A stretch of 35,343 nucleotides of DNA from CAYWHE01 sp964458125. Its GTDB lineage: Bacteria; Bacteroidota; Bacteroidia; AKYH767-A; OLB10. The translations under genes and the position numbers were made by a program. Positions within the stretch are counted from its first letter, which is position 1, and each line of letters opens with the position of its first letter. The notes below the pieces were generated by a model. The model saw only the letters and a list, made by a program, of their open reading frames with translations, had not been told where the DNA came from and searched no databases. The stretch is from the NCBI GenBank assembly GCA_964458125.1, contig CAYWHE010000009.1, forward strand, positions 1-35,343. The letters run 5' to 3'. This document shows, piece after piece, positions 8,174 to 15,721 of this stretch.

Positions 8174-9004
8174 TTAGTTTTTAAGACTTGTCGTTTCCGT
8201 CCTTTTCAGCTTCTCCAATTCCTCTTCACAGGCTTTCCGGATATCTCCGGCTTCCTTCAGGTAGGTGCTTTGCGGAAAAAAGTCCGCTAATTTATAATAA
8301 ATTTCGATTGCATTCTTAAAACGTTCCGTTTTTTTCGATTCTATACTGTTTTTGGCGTATAAATAGGCCGATTTTACGGACAAATACAACCCCTCCTCCT
8401 TAAACCGGGTGCTGGGAAAGTCCTTCATCAGGTTTTCAAATGCCACCACCGCCGCACTGTAGTTTCCGGTCCTGTAATAAAGTCTTGCCTGCTGGTATGA
8501 CTTAAATTCCAATTTAAAACGGAGTTCATCCATATAGGTATTGCATTCCTGGACGCGGCTGCTTTTCGGATACTTGTTTACAAATAACTGAAACTGCCTG
8601 ATGGCATCAAGCGTGTTGGACTGATCAAGCGAATAAGAAGGTGAATCCTTGTAATAACAAAATGCATTCATGAACTGTGCCTCTTCCGTATAGGAGCTGT
8701 TCGGAAATGTAATGGTGAAATTATTGAAATGATATGCAGCTGTCGGAAATTCATCCGTTTCATAATAACATTTGGCGAAATAGAAATACATTTTTTCCGC
8801 ACGTGCTGTACCTTTATATACACTGATTAACTCTTCCAACAATTGCAAGGCATGATAATAATCCTTTTTATCATAATATTTCATGGCTGCATTGAACTTT
8901 TTTTCATTGTCATCGCTTTTCAGAATGCGTTGAAATTTACATGATGTTATCACGCTGAAAAGCATAGCCAGCAAGACAATCCAATGGGAGTATTTTTTTA
9001 TCAT
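8174..9004 (-). CDS. bamD: Outer membrane assembly lipoprotein BamD
   Basis: A 276-residue lipoprotein. The signal peptide ends in the lipobox VITSC with the acylated Cys at residue 22, followed by KFQRILKSDD. The rest is helical tetratricopeptide-type repeat: AMKYYDKKDYYHALQLLEEL, KMYFYFAKCYYETDEFPTAA and RLYYRTGNYSAAVVAFENL mark successive repeats. BamD is the essential lipoprotein partner of BamA in folding beta-barrel proteins into the outer membrane, facing the periplasm. Its position upstream of the omega subunit and coaBC is the usual Bacteroidota arrangement. A perfect TAACTTTG promoter element lies only 4 nt before the start codon, so the mRNA may be leaderless. Confidence 0.92.
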   Translation of the reverse strand: MIKKYSHWIVLLAMLFSVITSCKFQRILKSDDNEKKFNAAMKYYDKKDYYHALQLLEELISVYKGTARAEKMYFYFAKCYYETDEFPTAAYHFNNFTITFPNSSYTEEAQFMNAFCYYKDSPSYSLDQSNTLDAIRQFQLFVNKYPKSSRVQECNTYMDELRFKLEFKSYQQARLYYRTGNYSAAVVAFENLMKDFPSTRFKEEGLYLSVKSAYLYAKNSIESKKTERFKNAIEIYYKLADFFPQSTYLKEAGDIRKACEEELEKLKRTETTSLKN

Positions 9005-9008
9005 GTTG

Positions 9009-9016
9009 CAAAGTTA
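9009..9016 (-). promoter_or_regulatory. -7 promoter element ahead of bamD
   Basis: Minus-strand TAACTTTG is an exact match to TAnnTTTG. It ends 4 nt from the bamD ATG (9004), so transcription would start at or next to the start codon. No TTTG box is seen at 19-21 nt upstream. Either the mRNA is leaderless or the match is accidental and the real promoter lies further upstream in the 139-nt divergent gap. Confidence 0.4.
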
Positions 9017-9143
9017 AAAAAATAAAACAGAACGCGCATGTTCAATTAACAATGTTGTGTTAATAAATTTATGGAACGTATGTTAGTTTGTGGAAAAATA
9101 AAATTGATATTCGCATCGTAATAGTTGAACAGAAAATTTTTGC

Positions 9144-10388
9144 ATGACAGATTTGTTTGAGAAGTTAAAAAATAACAGAGGGCCTCTCGGAACATTTTCA
9201 AAAGTAGCTCACGATTATTTTACTTTTCCGAAATTAGAAGGTGAAATCTCAAACAAGATGTTTTTCCGCGGGAAAAAGCTACTCGTCTGGAGTCTGAACA
9301 ATTACCTTGGATTAGCGAATCATCCTGAAGTACGTAAAGCAGATGCGGCGGCGGCAAGCGAATTTGGTCTTGCCTATCCCATGGGCGCACGAATGATGTC
9401 CGGCAACAGTAATTACCACGAACAACTGGAAAAGGAACTTGCTGCCTTTATGTCCAAGGAGGACAGTATACTCCTTAATTATGGATACCAGGGGATGGTT
9501 AGTGCCATCGATTGCCTGGTAGACAGGCATGATGTCATTGTTTACGATGCCGAGGCTCATGCCTGTATAATAGACGGGGTGCGCATGCATATGGGGAAAC
9601 GATTTGTTTACCCGCATAACGATATGGCCAGCCTTGAAAAACAACTGGAACGTGCAACGAGGATAGTTACTGAAACTAACGGTGCCATACTGGTTATAAC
9701 CGAAGGTGTCTTCGGCATGTCGGGTAACCAGGGCAAATTAAGGGAAATTGCTTCGCTTAAAGGAAAATATAATTTCCGTCTTTTCGTGGATGACGCTCAC
9801 GGATTCGGGACCATGGGAAAAACCGGAGCTGGCACTGGAGAAGAACAGGGCGTACAGGATGGTATCGATATCTATTTCGGAACATTTGCAAAATCGATGG
9901 CTTCCATCGGTGGTTTTATCTGCAGCACGAAAGACGTGATTGATTACCTGCGGTATAATATGCGCTCCCAGATTTTTGCCAAGTCCATGCCCATGCCGCT
10001 GGTGATTGGCGCATTAAAAAGACTGGAACTTTTACGTACCCGGCCTGAACTGAAGGAAAAACTCTGGAAAATTGTTCATGCCCTGCAGGACGGATTGCGT
10101 CATGCAGGCTTTGACCTGGGAACAACCCAGTCACCGGTCACACCCGTATTCCTGAACGGGGGACCATTTGAAGCCGGAAACCTGGTTATTGACCTGCGTG
10201 AAAACTATCACATATTTTGTTCTATTGTCACCTATCCGGTTGTTCCAAAGGGCGTGATCATGCTTCGTCTGATCCCGACTGCAGATCATACGCTGGAAGA
10301 TGTTAAGTACACGGTGGAAACTTTCGAGAAAATCAGACTGAATCTGAAGGATGGAAAATATGATAAGGAAAAAGTAGTCATGGCCTGA
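9144..10388 (+). CDS. PLP-dependent alpha-oxoamine synthase, serine palmitoyltransferase-like
   Basis: A 414-residue fold-type I PLP enzyme of the alpha-oxoamine synthase group (serine palmitoyltransferase, AKB ligase, AONS). His139 in DAEAHA stacks on the cofactor ring. The VDDAHGFG motif gives Asp216 and His219. Lys250 in FGTFAKSMASIGGF is the PLP-binding lysine. These enzymes condense an amino acid with an acyl-CoA and release CO2. In Bacteroidota a serine-using member starts sphingolipid synthesis, and a cysteate-using relative starts the sulfonolipids of gliding species. I cannot tell which amino acid this one uses. Its N-terminal segment (residues 1-45) is longer than in AONS. It is divergent from bamD and followed by the histone-like gene 126 nt downstream. 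Confidence 0.85.
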   Translation: MTDLFEKLKNNRGPLGTFSKVAHDYFTFPKLEGEISNKMFFRGKKLLVWSLNNYLGLANHPEVRKADAAAASEFGLAYPMGARMMSGNSNYHEQLEKELAAFMSKEDSILLNYGYQGMVSAIDCLVDRHDVIVYDAEAHACIIDGVRMHMGKRFVYPHNDMASLEKQLERATRIVTETNGAILVITEGVFGMSGNQGKLREIASLKGKYNFRLFVDDAHGFGTMGKTGAGTGEEQGVQDGIDIYFGTFAKSMASIGGFICSTKDVIDYLRYNMRSQIFAKSMPMPLVIGALKRLELLRTRPELKEKLWKIVHALQDGLRHAGFDLGTTQSPVTPVFLNGGPFEAGNLVIDLRENYHIFCSIVTYPVVPKGVIMLRLIPTADHTLEDVKYTVETFEKIRLNLKDGKYDKEKVVMA

Positions 10389-10514
10389 TGAAAATAACTG
10401 AAACATTTTACTGCTAATCAAAGTATACTATATCCAAAAATAATAACCTAGCAAAGACAGCCACCAACAAACAGAGAAAGCTACCAGTACTAACAATTAA
10501 AAACAATTAACAAA

Positions 10515-10637
10515 ATGGCAACAAAAACAAGAAAAGCCCCAAAAAGGGCTGCCGCAAAAAAAGCTGCTCCTAAAAAAGCAACTAAGAAAAAAGCTGCAGC
10601 TAAAAAGGCTACCAAGAAAGCTACCAAAAAGAAATAA
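10515..10637 (+). CDS. Histone H1-like lysine/alanine-rich DNA-binding peptide
   Basis: A 40-residue protein from ATG 10515 to TAA 10635-10637, composed of 17 Lys, 2 Arg, 13 Ala, 5 Thr, 2 Pro, 1 Met and nothing else. It starts MATKTRKAPKRAAAKKAAPK and continues as KKA/KKAT repeats. There are no acidic, aromatic or other hydrophobic residues. This is the composition of bacterial histone H1-like tails (Hc1/AlgP type), and many Bacteroidota encode similar peptides, probably nucleoid-associated. An A-rich leader precedes it and a near-ideal terminator follows 23 nt after the stop, which supports a real, highly expressed gene. Read as a stand-alone peptide it has no globular part. Confidence 0.82.
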   Translation: MATKTRKAPKRAAAKKAAPKKATKKKAAAKKATKKATKKK

Positions 10638-10660
10638 GTTAAACTTATTTCCAAGGCTTC

Positions 10661-10691
10661 AAGGTCCTCCGCAAGGAGGACCTTTTCTTTT
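10661..10691 (+). terminator. Rho-independent terminator of the histone-like gene
   Basis: AAGGTCCTCC (10661-10670) pairs perfectly with GGAGGACCTT (10675-10684) around a GCAA tetraloop (GNRA type). The T-rich tract TTCTTTTTG follows. Confidence 0.92.
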
Positions 10692-11060
10692 TGTTTATTT
10701 TAAAGTTCATCCGCCATAAAGGAAATACCGGTAAAAGAACTCCGGGCATCATCACGTAGCAGCACACAGCCATATTCCCCGGGAAAGTTGAATTGAATTA
10801 TTACATTTCTTCCCCGGCCTTGTAATTATGGATGCCAGGAACCTGATGGAAATAAACCTTGGTTTTTCAAAATGATTGACTTGAATCTTACACCTTTCTT
10901 ACATCTTACGTGTCCATTGCACCAATGAATTCCTTTGAGGGACCGGCTGGTCGTCAAAACCTGTCCCTGACGATGAATTTCTTACATCGGCGTTCCGGAT
11001 CAGATTCCGGATTTCGCTTATATGGCAGGCTTTATGATGAACTGCCGGAAAGTTTATCAT
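10692..11060. other. Intergenic region without a recognisable gene
   Basis: A 369-nt stretch between the histone-like terminator and the next secreted protein gene. A reading frame opens at 10910 but runs out of frame into the next gene and encodes nothing recognisable. The best promoter-like string is TTCCTTTG near 10928 (seven of eight to TAnnTTTG) without a -33 box. I see no RNA gene. Confidence 0.4.
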
Positions 11061-11696
11061 ATGAAAACGCGTTCCAATTTGTTTCCTGTATTCCTTCGCT
11101 CCGGGAAAAGTATGATTTCTCTGATCATGTGCTTACTGGTTGCCCACAGTGCCCGGTTGCAGGCGCAGGTAATTCAGTCCTTTCATGCTGAACTGAGGAA
11201 TGATGCGGTATATTTTAACTGGGAACTGATGCCCAATACCTCTTACCAGTTGCTGGAAGTGGAACGTTCATCCGACATGGTCAGTTATTCAACCTGCCTG
11301 GCAGTGAACCACCAGAACAGTAAACTGTCGGGATGGGACAAACAACCCCTGGCCTGGATATCCTACTACAGATTGAAGGTAACCGGAACAAACGGAATGT
11401 TATTTTATTCGGCTAACGTGATGATCAGAAACAATCAGATTTCAAAAAACAACCAAACGGCAGGTAACCTGATTCTTCAGCAGGATTGGTTACAGGAGAC
11501 TGCTGCCAGGCCGGTCAACCTAATCGTGATCTGCGATATACATGGAAATCATAGCCGAGTATGGAGGACTGAAGGCCCCGACATGCTGAAATATGATCAG
11601 ATAGAAAGCCAGTTACCTGCCGGAATTCCATATATGTTACTGCATTACCGGAATGATCAACTTATTGAAAGAGTCATTAAAATAAAATCGGAGTAA
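11061..11696 (+). CDS. Small secreted protein: fibronectin-III-like domain plus degenerate T9SS sorting domain
   Basis: A 211-residue protein. I start at the ATG at 11061 because it precedes a positively charged region and a hydrophobic signal segment ending LQAQ; an internal ATG at 11112 would give a shorter signal peptide. Residues about 40-115 match the Fn3-like domain that often precedes T9SS sorting domains in Bacteroidota: VYFNWEL, LLEVERSSDMVSYS, YYRLKVTGTNGMLFYSANVMI. The last 80 residues follow the strand pattern of a sorting domain (VNLIVICDIHGN, then LPAGIPYMLLHYRN, then a Lys-rich end), but the usual PNP opening is replaced by QQDW. It may be a weakened cargo signal. The next gene follows after 30 nt, so the two are probably one operon. 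Confidence 0.65.
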   Translation: MKTRSNLFPVFLRSGKSMISLIMCLLVAHSARLQAQVIQSFHAELRNDAVYFNWELMPNTSYQLLEVERSSDMVSYSTCLAVNHQNSKLSGWDKQPLAWISYYRLKVTGTNGMLFYSANVMIRNNQISKNNQTAGNLILQQDWLQETAARPVNLIVICDIHGNHSRVWRTEGPDMLKYDQIESQLPAGIPYMLLHYRNDQLIERVIKIKSE

Positions 11697-11726
11697 TCTG
11701 TTCTAAAGCATACAAACGAAGGATAA

Positions 11727-14408
11727 ATGAAATACATGATAAAGCCTCTGCTTTATACCATTTACCTCCTGCAGGTGTTTCTGTTTACGGAATCGCCAGG
11801 CGCTACGACTTATTATTCTGCAACCAATGGGGGATATTGGAATTCACCTGCCACCTGGAGCACGGTTACTTACGGAAGCAGCATGAATACCGGAAGCTTT
11901 CCGGTGACCGGTGATATCGTCTACATTGGAGACGGCTATACCATCTATATTACCACGAGTTGTGGTGCCTCTTTTATTACAGTTGGTCAGGGTACATCCG
12001 GTATCCTTCAATATACGGGAGCAGGCACCTTTACCATGACGGTATCGGGCAGTATTGCCATTGAATCCGGGGCCAAGTTCCTTTATAATTCTAATAATAA
12101 CCGAACCCATAACCTGTTTATCAGCGGAAATTTTACCAATAACGGCACCGTTGACCTGTACTATGATTCCAATGATAAGGTAAATATCACCTTTAACAGC
12201 ACCAGTAATACAGTGGTATCCGGTTCCGGGACCTGGGCGCTGAATGATGTCACGCTAACCAAAAGCACCTCCACTTCCTATTACCTGGATGTACAATGCA
12301 GCGGATTCGAAGCTGCCATTTCAACCTTATCCGTCACTTATGGAACATACATTCACAATAATGCAGGAACCTATAACATCAATGGAGGTGCCTCCTCATT
12401 TACCATTGCTGAAAATGTCATTTTTAAAGTTCCGGCCGGCAATTTAAAATTTTCTTCCTCCGCTGATTTCCTCTATCTGTACGGTTCCCTGTACGTCAAT
12501 GGGGGAACTGTTACTTCGGGAAGTACGGATGGTAACAAAGGTATCCGGTATGATAAAACAGGTTCGAATACACCTTACCTGGAAATTTCATCCGGCACTA
12601 TGACGGTCTACGGCGGTATTTCCTATGCATCCGGCGCCGACAGCGACCCCTTTGGCTTTAAAATGACAGGAGGCGACCTGTTGCTGAACTGCGGAAGCAA
12701 CGGAACTTCCGTCGAGGATTTCTATATAAACGATGTTTCCGGAAGCTCTTTCTATATGAGCGGAGGAACCATGACCCTGCAGAAACCAAATTCCTCACCC
12801 GGAAATAATTCCACAGACTTCGCCCTTTGCGGAACCAATGGAACTGTAACCGTGACGGATGGCAGTATTGTTTTTGGAAATGTTTCCACACCTTCAGGTT
12901 CTGTTTTTTGTTTTACCCCGTATCCGGGAATAACGCATCCGCATTTTAAAGTAACCGGTCCTACCGGAACCGCCACATCACTGGTGACTTCAAAGAGTAC
13001 TACTGCAAATTTTCAATTGCTCAGTTTGTATATCGATACCTTGAAAACATTTGACTTCCGCTCCATACAGGGAGTGGGGGGTGATTCTAAAAAAATGAAC
13101 CTGAATGGAACCTTTGACGGAACCCATGCGCTTTATAACAAAGGAACCTTTACTGCACGAAGCGGCAGGGTCAGCATGGCTGGCTCGTCTGCCCAGGCTA
13201 TCGGCGGCACTTCCTCAACCAGCTTTTATGACCTGGAAATAAATAACAGCAACGATATAAACTTAAATGCCGCGATTACCATCAGTGACAGCCTGGTTTT
13301 AACATCAGGCAAACTGATTTCCACTGCAACGAAATCTGTCACACTTCTGGCAGGGGCACAGACAGACATCGGCTCCCCGGCATCCTTTGTGGACGGACCT
13401 TTGATTTACCAGGTTGCCGGAACCTCGCTTTACAACTTGAATTTTCCGATCGGTACATCCGGCAATTACCATCCGCTGGTACTTTCAGTTCAGCATACGA
13501 ATTCCACTTCCGTCAGCTATACGGCACAGATGATCAACACCCCGGCCAGCAGCCTGGGGCTTGCATTACCCCTGTCCCTTTCAAAGGTATCGGATGTCCG
13601 GTATTACACGATTAACAGGGAAGCCGTGGCAAATCTCAGCCAGGCCTTCCTGAAGCTATATTATTATGATGATGACGGCGTCACCGATCCGGTCAATCTC
13701 AGGGTGGCACAGGATGATGGCACCACCAACTGGCTGAACAGGGGTGGCATTGGTACGGCTGCCGGCATTGGCACCATTACTTCTGGCATCTTTACCGCCT
13801 TTAATTCCATTTACAGCCTGGCCAACACGACCGGGGGAAGCAATCCTCTTCCCGTTGAATTGATCAGTTTTGCAGCCTCAGCTGAAGATAAAAAAGCCCT
13901 GCTAACCTGGGAAACCGCGTCCGAAGACCAAGTCGACTATTTCACAGTTGAACGATCGTATAACAATTCAGATTTTACCCCGGTATTACGAGTAAAGGCA
14001 AAAGGAACATCACACGGACTTCAATCCTATTCCGGAATTGATCTACCCCGAAATGAACACACCGTTTATTACCGTCTTCACATCACTGACATGGATGGTC
14101 ATTCGGAATACGGCCCGGTCAGAGTGATTCAATTCAGCAATACGGAAACCATGAATATATTCCCGGTTCCGCTTCAGGGCAATATATTGCATATTCAAAC
14201 CGGTCTGCAAAATACCGATCAGGCTGAGCTTAAGGTATTCGATGTGACCGGAAGGGAAATGACCACTCAGAAAAATTACGATTCTGTAACAGGAGACTGG
14301 ATCCTGGATTTGGGCAAATCCGTCTCGAAGGCCAACACCACACTCTTAATTTCGTTAATTTCCCAAGCGGGTATTCAATATAAAAAAGTAATCGTAACTC
14401 CTCCATGA
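11727..14408 (+). CDS. Large T9SS-secreted beta-helix-like surface protein
   Basis: An 893-residue protein with a signal peptide (about 1-26). The mature start TTYYSATNGGYWNSPATWS, followed by PVTGDIVYIGDGYTIYI, is the opening seen in many Bacteroidota G8/beta-helix-like surface proteins. Residues about 50-690 are rich in Gly, Ser, Thr and Asn with repeated short strands (SGNFTNNGTVDL, GTFTARSGRVSM), as expected of a right-handed beta-helix or adhesin. Residues about 708-808 form an Fn3-like domain (LPVELISFAASAEDKKALLTWETASE, YFTVERSYNN, VYYRLHITDMDGH). Residues 809-893 are a type A sorting domain opening MNIFPVPLQGN. No catalytic motif is visible. An adhesive or matrix role is inferred. The GNAT gene follows after 28 nt without a terminator. 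Confidence 0.82.
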   Translation: MKYMIKPLLYTIYLLQVFLFTESPGATTYYSATNGGYWNSPATWSTVTYGSSMNTGSFPVTGDIVYIGDGYTIYITTSCGASFITVGQGTSGILQYTGAGTFTMTVSGSIAIESGAKFLYNSNNNRTHNLFISGNFTNNGTVDLYYDSNDKVNITFNSTSNTVVSGSGTWALNDVTLTKSTSTSYYLDVQCSGFEAAISTLSVTYGTYIHNNAGTYNINGGASSFTIAENVIFKVPAGNLKFSSSADFLYLYGSLYVNGGTVTSGSTDGNKGIRYDKTGSNTPYLEISSGTMTVYGGISYASGADSDPFGFKMTGGDLLLNCGSNGTSVEDFYINDVSGSSFYMSGGTMTLQKPNSSPGNNSTDFALCGTNGTVTVTDGSIVFGNVSTPSGSVFCFTPYPGITHPHFKVTGPTGTATSLVTSKSTTANFQLLSLYIDTLKTFDFRSIQGVGGDSKKMNLNGTFDGTHALYNKGTFTARSGRVSMAGSSAQAIGGTSSTSFYDLEINNSNDINLNAAITISDSLVLTSGKLISTATKSVTLLAGAQTDIGSPASFVDGPLIYQVAGTSLYNLNFPIGTSGNYHPLVLSVQHTNSTSVSYTAQMINTPASSLGLALPLSLSKVSDVRYYTINREAVANLSQAFLKLYYYDDDGVTDPVNLRVAQDDGTTNWLNRGGIGTAAGIGTITSGIFTAFNSIYSLANTTGGSNPLPVELISFAASAEDKKALLTWETASEDQVDYFTVERSYNNSDFTPVLRVKAKGTSHGLQSYSGIDLPRNEHTVYYRLHITDMDGHSEYGPVRVIQFSNTETMNIFPVPLQGNILHIQTGLQNTDQAELKVFDVTGREMTTQKNYDSVTGDWILDLGKSVSKANTTLLISLISQAGIQYKKVIVTPP

Positions 14409-14436
14409 GGAACACTATTTTTATAAATCGATAACC

Positions 14437-14865
14437 ATGGTACAAATTATATCTTTTTATTTTGAGGAAAAAAATTTTGCAGACCTGGCCTTTCTGATCC
14501 GCCGGAAGGTCTTTGTCGATGAACAACGGGTGAGCAGGCATGATGAGTATGATAATTTTGAAAAATCCGCCATGCACTACCTGGCCTATGTGGATGAAAA
14601 ACCCGTTGGAGCTGCCCGGTGGAGAGAAACCAACCAGGGCATTAAGCTGGAACGATTTGCAGTTTTAAAGGAATACCGGAATCGGGGAATCGGTTCCCTG
14701 TTGCTAAAGAAAATACTGAGGGACGTCAGGAATCTGCAAAAAAAAATTTACCTGCATGCCCAACTGCCTGCAGTAAAATTTTACGAAAAGGAAGGATTCC
14801 GTATAGAGGGAGAAATTTTCTCAGAAGCCAGCATACAGCATTTTAAAATGCAGTTGGCGGGCTGA
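14437..14865 (+). CDS. GNAT family N-acetyltransferase (YjcF-like)
   Basis: A 142-residue single-domain acyltransferase. The order of motifs fits the YjcF group: IRRKVFVDEQRV at about 21-32, KPVGAARWRE at 55-64, KLERFAVLKEYRNRGIGSLLLKKIL at 70-94, and HAQLPAVKFYEKEGFRIEGE at 107-126. The acetyl-CoA pyrophosphate loop is R81-N-R-G-I-G86-S. The substrate is unknown; the family moves an acetyl group from acetyl-CoA to an amine. Its stop codon is directly adjacent to the stop codon of the convergent HNH gene, with no base between. Confidence 0.85.
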   Translation: MVQIISFYFEEKNFADLAFLIRRKVFVDEQRVSRHDEYDNFEKSAMHYLAYVDEKPVGAARWRETNQGIKLERFAVLKEYRNRGIGSLLLKKILRDVRNLQKKIYLHAQLPAVKFYEKEGFRIEGEIFSEASIQHFKMQLAG

Positions 14866-15423
14866 TTATTTTTTCCTCTTCACTTTAACATGACCCCAGT
14901 TTTCACCTCTTTTTATCCGGAAAACCTGCATGGGGGTGATATCAAAACGGGATGCAATATCCTTTACGGTTAACCGGCCGGCAAGGATCATTTCCTTAAT
15001 CCGTACGACCTTGGCTTCGGAGAGTTTGCTATACCGGATCCTGGAGCCCATGTTTTTCAAAGCGGGGTTTTTACGGTAGTGCTCGTTGACATCATCCTGG
15101 GTGGCCCATCGAAGGTTCTTAGCCGCATTATTCCGCTTATTGTAGTCCAGGTGAATCACAAATTTCTGTTTGCTGCCCTTCTTCGGGACAAAATGTTCAG
15201 CCACCAGTTTATGAACATACCGGGTATAACTGTTTCCGCCCGGACGCAGGTTCAGGGATGCATAGCCCTGAATGGTGGCCCCCTTCAGTAAATCACCGTC
15301 GGTAACATCTTTGGAATAACTGGCCAGGCGACCTAAAGTTGAAACAGCATAGCGGTAACGCAGTTCAACGCCACGGCCAAAACGGATTTCCTTCCATTTC
15401 TCGTTTTTAAGTGTTTTAATCAT
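14866..15423 (-). CDS. NUMOD4-HNH endonuclease with C-terminal helix-turn-helix
   Basis: A 185-residue protein of three parts. A NUMOD4 DNA-binding motif lies at about 8-50 (KWKEI, YAVSTLGRLASY). An HNH nuclease domain of the homing type lies at about 68-112: His71 in VHKLVAEHFVP, then HLDYNKRNNAAKNLRWAT with His91, Asp93, Asn99 and Asn103. A helix-turn-helix lies at about 132-176 (KVVRIKEMILAGR, KDIASRFDITPMQVFRIKRGENW). Both catalytic histidines are present, so it looks active. This layout is known from phage and intron homing endonucleases but also occurs as free-standing chromosomal genes in Bacteroidota. No intron, intein or phage gene is next to it. The gene has its own good promoter. 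Confidence 0.85.
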   Translation of the reverse strand: MIKTLKNEKWKEIRFGRGVELRYRYAVSTLGRLASYSKDVTDGDLLKGATIQGYASLNLRPGGNSYTRYVHKLVAEHFVPKKGSKQKFVIHLDYNKRNNAAKNLRWATQDDVNEHYRKNPALKNMGSRIRYSKLSEAKVVRIKEMILAGRLTVKDIASRFDITPMQVFRIKRGENWGHVKVKRKK

Positions 15424-15450
15424 TATAAAAATAAGTTAGGGTTTAGCTAT

Positions 15451-15479
15451 CAAAGGTAATTTTTTTTTATTCATTCAAA
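15451..15479 (-). promoter_or_regulatory. Promoter of the HNH endonuclease gene
   Basis: Minus-strand TACCTTTG (15458-15451) is an exact TAnnTTTG match and lies 27 nt before the start codon at 15423. A TTTG box sits at 15479-15476 with 17 nt between, slightly under the usual 19-21. The surrounding DNA is a long A/T tract (about 15460-15500). Confidence 0.55.
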
Positions 15480-15621
15480 AATATTTTTTTTATTTTTTTT
15501 CCGGGCTGTCCCTGCCCATAGTCCAACCGCCATCCCTAAACGAAATCCTTAACTGAAAAAATATTACATCTGCCTGTAACCAATACAGACTGCCCGGCGT
15601 CATAGCAGTATTCAAACAAAC

Positions 15622-15659
15622 TTTAACAGGGGTTTAACACGGTTTAACTTCTTCTTAAC
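15622..15659 (+). promoter_or_regulatory. Four direct repeats of YTTAAC at 11/10/11-bp spacing (putative activator site)
   Basis: TTTAAC at 15622-15627, TTTAAC at 15633-15638, TTTAAC at 15643-15648 and CTTAAC at 15654-15659. The repeats lie on one face of the helix. The last ends 21 nt before the TACCTTTG -7 element, so the array covers the -33 region, which has no TTTG box. This is the geometry of an activator site of the OmpR/PhoB type. It resembles cyanobacterial Pho boxes, but the regulator is unknown. Confidence 0.5.
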
Positions 15660-15680
15660 CGGCCGGAGAAAAAGTGAACC

Positions 15681-15688
15681 TACCTTTG
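15681..15688 (+). promoter_or_regulatory. -7 promoter element of the DUF4440-like gene
   Basis: TACCTTTG, an exact match to TAnnTTTG, 33 nt before the ATG at 15722. No TTTG -33 box is present; the YTTAAC array takes its place. Confidence 0.6.
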
Positions 15689-15721
15689 CCCCAGTCATTT
15701 TAACCATTAAAAATTCAACAA

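Noticed and set aside
10910..11191. A 93-codon frame at 10910-11191
   Set aside because: It overlaps the signal-peptide gene starting at 11061 in another frame and resembles no protein.
14866..15423. HNH gene as part of a mobile intron or phage
   Set aside because: No intron core, split gene, integrase or phage structural gene is present on either side.
15460..15500. Long T tract as a terminator
   Set aside because: No stable GC stem precedes it on either strand; it is better read as AT-rich promoter DNA.
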